In this document: in pieces, positions 6,659 to 11,340 of the stretch
Layout: each line of letters starts with the position of its first letter
Position numbering within the stretch: position 1 is the first letter of the stretch
NCBI GenBank assembly: GCA_022707665.1
Contig: JAKJAE010000067.1
Span: 1-11,340, forward strand
Length of the DNA stretch: 11,340 nt
Reading direction: 5' to 3'
From: Chloroflexota bacterium
GTDB lineage: Bacteria; Chloroflexota; Anaerolineae; B4-G1; SLSP01
Translations under genes and position numbers: made by a program
The notes under the pieces: model-generated
What the model was told of the DNA's origin: nothing
Database searches by the model: none
Seen by the model: the letters and a program-made list of their open reading frames with translations, nothing else

Positions 6659-8320
6659 CTACGAAACCTGACCTACTGAAAGTACCTGAACGATGATCTG
6701 AGGGCGATTGCGTCCCTCGCGAAAGAAGAAATCGGAAAGCGATCGTTCGATGGCTTTCTCGACGGTTGGGACCGGAGTGAACGCGCTGATGCCGCGCATT
6801 ACGCCCTTGACCAGGTCCGTGGCCTCAGGCAGCAGCTTGGCCAACACCTCGGGAGACGCGATGGCCTGCCCGCTGATCCGTGGCTGCCCCAACAATCTGC
6901 CCGCTGCCTCGTCGTACACGAGCGATACAGCGCACACACCTGTCTCAGCAAGCTCCTCACGGTTCCGGATCAGGTCGGGACTCACGGCGTCACCCACCCA
7001 GGTGCCGTCGACAAACACGTATCCTCCCGGCACCCGCTCTCCCACTTCAATCGCGTCCTCGCTGAAACGGATCACGTAGCCATTCTCGACAACGGCGATG
7101 TGCTCCTTGGGTATCCCTACTTCCTGCGCCAGCCCCGCATGGAGTGTCAACTGGCGCAACTCACCGTGGATCGGCACGAAGAACTTGGGCTGCAGGATGC
7201 TGATCAGGAACTTCTGCTCCTCCTGGCTGGCGTGGCCCGAGACGTGAACCGGGGCCACGGGATGGTAGATGACGTTGGCCCCCTTCTGGAACAACCGGTT
7301 GATCACCCGGTGGACGGTCTCCTCGTTACCAGGGATCGTATGCGAAGACAGGACCACAGTGTCACCGGGTATGACGCGGAGCGACGGGTGCATCCCTGTC
7401 GCCAGGCGGCCCATGATCGAGCGAGGTTCACCCTGTGCGCCCGTCGCGATGATCGCAACCTGATGGGGTGGCAGCTGGTTGATGTCCTGCAACGACAGGA
7501 TGAGGTCGTCTGGCACATCCAGATAGCCAAGCCGCCGCGCCATGCGAACGTTCTTCGCCATACTGGTGCCCGCGATCGCAACCTTTCGCCCAAAGCTCCG
7601 GGCGACTTCCATCACCTGCTGAATGCGCGAGATCAACGACGCAAAGGTCGCCACGATGACGCGCCCCCTGGCAGGGCGAAAAACGTCAGCCAGCGTCGTG
7701 TTGAGCGACTGCTCCGACAGGGTCCGCCCGGGGTGATCGGCATTGGTGCTGTCAGCGAGGAGCGCCAGGACCTTGCGTTGGCTGAACTCAGCGAGCTTCG
7801 CGATATCCGTCGGTCGTCCATCGACTGGGGTGTTGTCGAATTTGAAATCGCCACTATGAACCACCAACCCAATCGGCGTTGTGATGCCGAGTCCCACACT
7901 ATCCGGGATGCTGTGACAGACGTGGTAAGGCTCAACCTGAAACGGGCCGAGATGAACGACATCGCCAGGCTCCATCGGCTCGAGCTTGACCCGCATCCCC
8001 AGCTCACGGTTCAATTTGACTTCGATCAGGCCTCGCGTCAGCTTTGTTGCGTAGACTGGTACATTGAACTCCTGCAGGAAATGTGGCAGCGCGCCGATGT
8101 GGTCCTCGTGACCGTGGGTGATGACGACGCCGCGAATCCGGTCCTCCTTGCCCCGCAGGTAGCGATAGTCAGGGATGATATAGTCGACCCCAGGCATATC
8201 GCTCTCCGGGAACATCATCCCGACGTCGATCACCAGGATGTTGCGCCCGTACTCGAGGGCCATCATATTCTTGCCAACTTCCCCGAGTCCCCCCAGAGGA
8301 ATGATCTGTAAGCGTTCCAT
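6659..8320 (-). CDS. rnj: Ribonuclease J (metallo-beta-lactamase / beta-CASP RNase)
   Basis: This 553-residue protein has the full-length architecture of bacterial RNase J, a 5'-3' exonuclease and endonuclease in mRNA turnover and rRNA processing. The opening IIPLGGLGEVGKNM (6-19) is typical. Zinc motifs are THGHEDHIGALPH (68-80), CHSIPDSVG (135-143, H136) and HSGDFKFD (155-162, D158). The beta-CASP part has ADSTNADHPGRT (189-200) and FASLISRIQQ (226-235), and late motifs are SGHASQEE (361-368) and HGE (385-387). The C-terminal domain ends after VQVLSVGQVS. The frame is open back to 8479, but that start lies upstream of the predicted transcription start. ATG 8320 has GGAAGG 8 nt before it and gives the canonical N-terminus. 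Only one RNase J gene is visible, so J1 and J2 cannot be told apart. Confidence 0.96.
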   Translation of the reverse strand: MERLQIIPLGGLGEVGKNMMALEYGRNILVIDVGMMFPESDMPGVDYIIPDYRYLRGKEDRIRGVVITHGHEDHIGALPHFLQEFNVPVYATKLTRGLIEVKLNRELGMRVKLEPMEPGDVVHLGPFQVEPYHVCHSIPDSVGLGITTPIGLVVHSGDFKFDNTPVDGRPTDIAKLAEFSQRKVLALLADSTNADHPGRTLSEQSLNTTLADVFRPARGRVIVATFASLISRIQQVMEVARSFGRKVAIAGTSMAKNVRMARRLGYLDVPDDLILSLQDINQLPPHQVAIIATGAQGEPRSIMGRLATGMHPSLRVIPGDTVVLSSHTIPGNEETVHRVINRLFQKGANVIYHPVAPVHVSGHASQEEQKFLISILQPKFFVPIHGELRQLTLHAGLAQEVGIPKEHIAVVENGYVIRFSEDAIEVGERVPGGYVFVDGTWVGDAVSPDLIRNREELAETGVCAVSLVYDEAAGRLLGQPRISGQAIASPEVLAKLLPEATDLVKGVMRGISAFTPVPTVEKAIERSLSDFFFREGRNRPQIIVQVLSVGQVS

Positions 8321-8328
8321 GCGTCCTG

Positions 8329-8334
8329 CCTTCC
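8329..8334 (-). promoter_or_regulatory. Ribosome binding site of RNase J
   Basis: On the minus strand GGAAGG (8334-8329) lies 8 nt before the ATG at 8320, supporting this start and not the longer frame from 8479. Confidence 0.6.
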
Positions 8335-8467
8335 GCAGTTCTATCAGCGATATGAGATCGGTACGAGGCCTGAGATGCCCTCGATGAGCATTGCGCGGTG
8401 GCTCACAGGCGAGAAAATCCGTACGGAGTTCGGCAACCCAATGGTCGCCGGCACGCCAGCGCGCGGT

Positions 8468-8495
8468 ATCGTAGCACATCGCACAGGAGTGTCAA
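8468..8495 (-). promoter_or_regulatory. Extended -10 promoter of RNase J
   Basis: On the minus strand a perfect TTGACA (8495-8490) is followed after 16 nt by TACGAT (8473-8468), with TGC before it forming an extended -10. Transcription should start near 8461, about 140 nt before the ATG. Confidence 0.6.
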
Positions 8496-8580
8496 ACCTG
8501 CGTGTCTGTTCAAAGGACGGGAGAAAACTGGCACGCGACCAGGCGAAGTCATCGAGGGTGTGCGCTGACCGACCGGGTGC

Positions 8581-8608
8581 TTGACAGAGGTATACTTTGT
8601 GATAGGAT
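8581..8608 (+). promoter_or_regulatory. Promoter of tRNA-Glu
   Basis: A perfect TTGACA (8581-8586) and TAGGAT (8603-8608, 4 of 6) are 16 nt apart. The predicted start near 8615 leaves about 7 nt before the mature tRNA 5' end at 8622. Confidence 0.65.
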
Positions 8609-8621
8609 GTGGACCGTGCTC

Positions 8622-8695
8622 GCCCCCATCGTCTAGTCTGGTTAGGACACAGGCCTTTCAAGCCTGGTACATGGGTTCAAATCCCGTTGGGGGCA
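8622..8695 (+). tRNA. tRNA-Glu (anticodon UUC)
   Basis: This 74-nt cloverleaf has an acceptor stem GCCCCCA (8622-8628) with TGGGGGC (8688-8694) and discriminator A8695. The D arm is GTCT with GGAC. The anticodon stem is CAGGC with GCCTG around loop CTTTCAA, so the anticodon is TTC (8657-8659) and reads Glu codons. The T stem (8671-8675 with 8683-8687) encloses TTCAAAT. CCA is not encoded (ACAG follows the acceptor stem) and must be added by the CCA-adding enzyme. It is the only tRNA seen in the window, with its own promoter and terminator. Confidence 0.97.
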
Positions 8696-8749
8696 CAGAC
8701 GCAGAGACCTCTGGCCTACGTTCCCGCGCCAGGAATGCGCCGCACGATC

Positions 8750-8765
8750 GGGACCGCCCGGTCCT
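8750..8765 (+). repeat. Short hairpin overlapping the tRNA terminator
   Basis: GGACC (8751-8755) and GGTCC (8760-8764) around GCCC form a 5-bp stem, or 6 bp with a G-T closing pair at 8750 and 8765. It uses the same bases as the left arm of the terminator stem at 8756-8761, so the two folds exclude each other. Confidence 0.4.
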
Positions 8766-8780
8766 ATGCCGGGCTCTTTT
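8756..8780 (+). terminator. Intrinsic terminator after tRNA-Glu
   Basis: GCCCGG (8756-8761) pairs with CCGGGC (8769-8774) around a 7-nt loop, followed directly by TCTTTT (8775-8780). It lies 60 nt after the tRNA and 32 nt before the cupin start codon. Confidence 0.65.
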
Positions 8781-8812
8781 CGCACCTTAAGGCAGGTCGA
8801 AAGGAGTCAGAT

Positions 8813-9151
8813 ATGAAGATCGTGAATGCATTGGCTGCAGCGGAGTCACCCAATCCCCATAGTGTCAGCGCCCGCGAGCTGCTGAGTACCGAAAACGCGC
8901 AGGTGGTGATGGTCACACTCCAGCCCGGTGAGGCACTCAAGCTGCACATCACACCCGTCGATGCCTTCTTCTACGCGCTTGAGGGTGAGGGCGTCGTCGA
9001 GATCGGTGGTGAGCGACAGACCATGAGCCGCGACATGCTGGTGGAAAGCCCGATCCGCGTCCCCCATCGCTTACTCAACGAGAGTGAGGGCGTGTTCCGG
9101 TGCTTGGTGGCTAAGACGCCTCGTCCCACGGAGAGCACTCGGCTTCTCTAA
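8813..9151 (+). CDS. Small single-domain cupin protein
   Basis: This 112-residue protein is a one-domain cupin (Cupin_2-like). VMVTLQPGEALKLHITPVDAFFYALEGEGVVEIGG (32-66) covers the first cupin motif, with H45 as metal ligand; the usual HxH is HxT here and the usual Glu is D50. The second motif, IRVPHRLLNE (81-90), has H85 and N89. Such small cupins serve as isomerases, sugar-binding or sensor proteins, and no specific role can be assigned. The ATG is supported by AAAGGAG 6 nt upstream. The open frame extends back through the tRNA to 8609, but that part is not coding. No separate promoter is visible between the tRNA terminator and the ribosome site, so expression may depend on readthrough from the tRNA unit. 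A hairpin follows 8 nt after the stop. Confidence 0.85.
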   Translation: MKIVNALAAAESPNPHSVSARELLSTENAQVVMVTLQPGEALKLHITPVDAFFYALEGEGVVEIGGERQTMSRDMLVESPIRVPHRLLNESEGVFRCLVAKTPRPTESTRLL

Positions 9152-9159
9152 GCCAGGAT

Positions 9160-9185
9160 GCAGAAGCCGCTAGGGCGGCTTCTGC
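9160..9185 (+). terminator. Hairpin terminator after the cupin gene
   Basis: A perfect 11-bp inverted repeat, GCAGAAGCCGC (9160-9170) and GCGGCTTCTGC (9175-9185), encloses loop TAGG. It starts 8 nt after the cupin stop. The downstream side is GGCTCTTCATC with no clean T-run, so it could also act as an RNA-stabilising end structure. Confidence 0.6.
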
Positions 9186-9318
9186 GGCTCTTCATCTGCA
9201 CCCCTGTCTTCTGCGTCTCCCCCTCGGTGCGGTCCGGCGCGTCACACCGCAACTGGACAACCCCGCCCCCGCGGCCACACTCCCAGGTAGCGTTCACCCA
9301 TCAGCAAGGAGTTTGTCC

Positions 9319-11340
9319 ATGTTCGATCTGAAGGAAACGTTCCGCCTGTCCGACCTGCGCGTTCGTGCCCCCTACATCCTTCCCGACCCAGCCACACAGA
9401 CCTACTACCTATGCACATCGCTGGGCAAACGTGTCGGTGTCTACCACAGCACTGACCTTGAAAACTGGAGCGGCCCCGTGACGGTCTTCGAGGCCCCCGC
9501 CGACTTCTGGGCACAGCGCGGCATCTGGGCACCGGAGATGCACCGGTATCGCGGGCGCTACTACCTCTTCCTGACGTTCAATACCGACATCCCCCTTCCC
9601 GGAAGTGATGCAGCAGAGATCCCACGGCCGGCTGACTGGCCCCCACGGGTGAAACGTGGCTCGCAGGTGCTGGTAGCCGATTCGCCTCTGGGACCCTTCC
9701 GCCCATTCAAGAACCGTGCCCATACCGCCGCCGACCAGATGACACTCGACGGCACCCTCTGGGTCGAGGATGACGTGCCCTATATGGTCTACTGCCACGA
9801 ATGGGTCCAACTGGGCGATGGCACAGTCGAGGCTATCCGACTGAGCCCCGATCTATCGGAGCCTGCTGGCGAACCGATCATCCTGTTCAGGGGCAGCGCG
9901 GTCGCTCGCGGACTCCGTGGCCACGACCGGTTTGTGACAGACGGACCCTTCCTCTATAGGACCCGCACGGGCCGCCTGTTGATGCTCTGGTCCACTTTCG
10001 GCTGGCAGGGCTATATGACGCTCATCGCAGCCTCGGAGTCCGGATTGCTGCAGGGGCCCTGGACGCAGCTACCGCGCCCGCTATTCTACGACGATGGCGG
10101 TCACGCCATGGTCTTCCGCACTTTCGACGAACGGCTCATGCTGATCCTGCACCACCCGAACAAGAGCCCAGGAGAACGCGCGCTGCTCTTCGAACTCGAG
10201 GACACCGGCGACACGCTCGCCATCGTGCAGCGACATCCTGCAGAGTATCCCTTCGGAGACCCTGATCTGCCGATCGAAGCACGGGTCGACGACATCCTGT
10301 CCAGAATGACACTCGACGAGAAGGTAGCCTGTCTCGGCACCATACCTAACGTACCGCGGCTGGGTATCTGGGGAACGGGCCACGTCGAGGGCTTGCACGG
10401 TCTCGCGATGGGAGGCCCGGGCGGATGGGGGGGCAGTGACCCGATCGCCACGACCCAGTTTCCGCAGGCAATCGGCCTGGGCGAGACGTGGGATCCCGAC
10501 CTCATCGAACGTGCAGCAGCCGTCGAGGGATATGAAACGCGCTATATGGCGCAGGCAAGAGCCTACCGGCGCGGGGGCCTGGTCGTGCGGGCACCGAACG
10601 CCGACTTGGGCCGTGATATCCGCTGGGGCCGCAACGAAGAGTGCTACGGGGAGGATGCGTTCCTCAACGGCACGCTCGTGACGGCATTCGTCAGGGGGCT
10701 GCAGGGCGACGATCCACGCTACTGGCAGACCGCGTCACTCCTGAAGCACTTCCTCGCCAACAGCAACGAGGACGGGCGCGAGCGCTCGTCCTCGGACTTC
10801 GACGAGCGGACCTTCCGTGAGTACTACTCGGTGCCCTTCAGGATGGGCGTCGTTGACGGTGGAGCTCGAGCCTACATGGCAGCGTACAATGCCTACAATG
10901 GCATTCCGTGTACTGTGCACCCCATCCTCAAGGACATCACAGTCGATGAGTGGGGCCAGGACGGCATCATCTGCACCGATGCAGGGGCGCTGACGATGCT
11001 CGTGACCGAGCATCACTACTACCCCGACCATGAGATGGCAGCGGCTGCCTCGATCAAGGCCGGCACCAACCAGTTTCTCGACCGCTATCGCGAAGGAACC
11101 CTGGGGGCCCTTGCGTCGGGCCTGCTCACGGAGGCTGACATTGACGCGTCTCTGCGCGGCGTCTTCCGCGTTATGATCCGCCTTGGGTTGCTCGATCCGC
11201 CTGAACAGGTACCCTACAGCACAATCGGGCAGGGAGACGAGCCAGAACCCTGGCTCAGCGAACGCCACCGTGCGTTGGCACGCCTGGTGACACAGCGATC
11301 CATCGTGCTGCTCAAGAACGCGGGCAGGCTGCTACCACTT
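9319..11340 (+). CDS. GH43-like / GH3 glycoside hydrolase fusion (partial, runs off right edge)
   Basis: A single frame of 674 codons without a stop carries two enzyme domains. Residues 1 to about 300 resemble the five-bladed propeller of GH43. YILPDPATQTYYL (19-31), IWAPEMHRYRGRYYLF (70-85), LDGTLWVEDDVPYMVYCHEW (143-162; D144 the usual pKa modulator, E161 the usual general acid) and DGPFLY (208-213) support this. The general-base Asp expected in RDP is Ala (RAP, A17). From about 315, PFGDPDLPIEARVDDILSRM begins a classic GH3 domain. It has EGLHG (357-361), GRDIRWGRNEECYGED (431-446), KHFLAN (476-481), AYNAYNG (522-528) and nucleophile candidate D554 in ICTDAGA. SIVLLKN (661-667) marks the start of the second GH3 domain, cut by the window end. 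There is no signal peptide, so it is probably cytosolic and acts on imported oligosaccharides. AAGGAG 7 nt before the ATG supports the start. The exact sugar (xylose, arabinose or glucose) cannot be told. Confidence 0.9.
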   Translation, partial: MFDLKETFRLSDLRVRAPYILPDPATQTYYLCTSLGKRVGVYHSTDLENWSGPVTVFEAPADFWAQRGIWAPEMHRYRGRYYLFLTFNTDIPLPGSDAAEIPRPADWPPRVKRGSQVLVADSPLGPFRPFKNRAHTAADQMTLDGTLWVEDDVPYMVYCHEWVQLGDGTVEAIRLSPDLSEPAGEPIILFRGSAVARGLRGHDRFVTDGPFLYRTRTGRLLMLWSTFGWQGYMTLIAASESGLLQGPWTQLPRPLFYDDGGHAMVFRTFDERLMLILHHPNKSPGERALLFELEDTGDTLAIVQRHPAEYPFGDPDLPIEARVDDILSRMTLDEKVACLGTIPNVPRLGIWGTGHVEGLHGLAMGGPGGWGGSDPIATTQFPQAIGLGETWDPDLIERAAAVEGYETRYMAQARAYRRGGLVVRAPNADLGRDIRWGRNEECYGEDAFLNGTLVTAFVRGLQGDDPRYWQTASLLKHFLANSNEDGRERSSSDFDERTFREYYSVPFRMGVVDGGARAYMAAYNAYNGIPCTVHPILKDITVDEWGQDGIICTDAGALTMLVTEHHYYPDHEMAAAASIKAGTNQFLDRYREGTLGALASGLLTEADIDASLRGVFRVMIRLGLLDPPEQVPYSTIGQGDEPEPWLSERHRALARLVTQRSIVLLKNAGRLLPL

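Larger units (their letters stand above)
8321..8621. other. Gene-free region with two divergent promoters and a long RNase J leader
   Basis: No credible gene lies here. It holds the RNase J promoter (8495-8468, minus) and the tRNA-Glu promoter (8581-8608, plus). Bases 8461-8321 form a predicted leader of about 140 nt for RNase J. It stays open in the RNase J frame, but the encoded residues do not resemble any RNase J N-terminus. I see no riboswitch-like motif in it. Confidence 0.55.

Noticed and set aside
7100..8311. Long open frame of 403 codons on the plus strand
   Set aside because: It is antisense to RNase J, which has all family motifs. The protein has no recognisable domain and its length reflects GC-rich codon bias.
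8321..8479. 53-residue N-terminal extension of RNase J
   Set aside because: The start lies upstream of the predicted transcription start near 8461. The RNase J N-terminus normally begins just before IIPLGGLGEVGKN.
8609..8812. Upstream extension of the cupin frame through tRNA-Glu
   Set aside because: The frame crosses a full tRNA and its terminator. A strong ribosome site directly precedes ATG 8813.
9228..9251. TGCGGT and ACCGCA inverted repeat with a 12-nt gap before the glycosidase gene
   Set aside because: Six-base arms in GC-rich DNA are expected by chance. No promoter could be placed next to it, although an operator cannot be excluded.
9254..9281. TGGACA with CACACT as a promoter of the glycosidase gene
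   Set aside because: The -10 candidate matches only 3 of 6 positions, so it is not supported.
1..11340. CRISPR arrays, insertion sequences, phage genes, integrase attachment sites
   Set aside because: No regularly spaced repeats, transposase or integrase motifs, or direct repeats flanking the tRNA gene were seen within the window.

Overview
This is a GC-rich window from a bacterial chromosome. My best guess at the source is Chloroflexota (Anaerolineae or Thermomicrobia-like). The guess rests on two LytR-CpsA-Psr (LCP) proteins in tandem, each with a LytR_C tail and one with a Thr-Pro linker, a GT-C membrane protein with a DYDQGE loop, an RNase J, a tRNA gene without encoded CCA, and sigma70-type promoters. 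No 16S or ribosomal-protein marker is present, so this is inference. Nothing here looks like a phage, transposon, CRISPR array or integrated element.

Left part (1-2594): a metallo-beta-lactamase-fold hydrolase of the COG1237 type runs leftward off the window edge. It is divergent from a 605-residue GT-C-type membrane glycosyltransferase. The glycosyltransferase promoter (TTGTCA-16-TATAAT) lies so close to its ATG that the mRNA is probably leaderless.

Middle part (2591-8320, all leftward): in transcription order these are RNase J, a GT4-type glycosyltransferase, and two paralogous LCP proteins. RNase J has a TTGACA promoter with an extended -10, which puts the true start at 8320. The LCP pair has its own extended -10 promoter, whose -35 sits inside a perfect 10-bp inverted repeat that also carries the stop codon of the GT4 gene. 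The second LCP gene and the GT-C gene converge and share one CTAG as both stop codons. GT-C, GT4 and LCP proteins together suggest building a surface glycan and attaching it to the cell wall.

Right part (8581-11340, rightward): a tRNA-Glu(UUC) with a clear promoter and an intrinsic terminator, a small cupin protein, a hairpin terminator, then a large open frame still running at the window edge. That frame is a single-polypeptide fusion of a GH43-like five-bladed propeller and a GH3 beta-glycosidase. It has no signal peptide, and the usual GH43 general-base Asp (RDP) appears as Ala (RAP), while the other GH43 acids and the GH3 nucleophile are present. This fusion is the most unusual object in the window.
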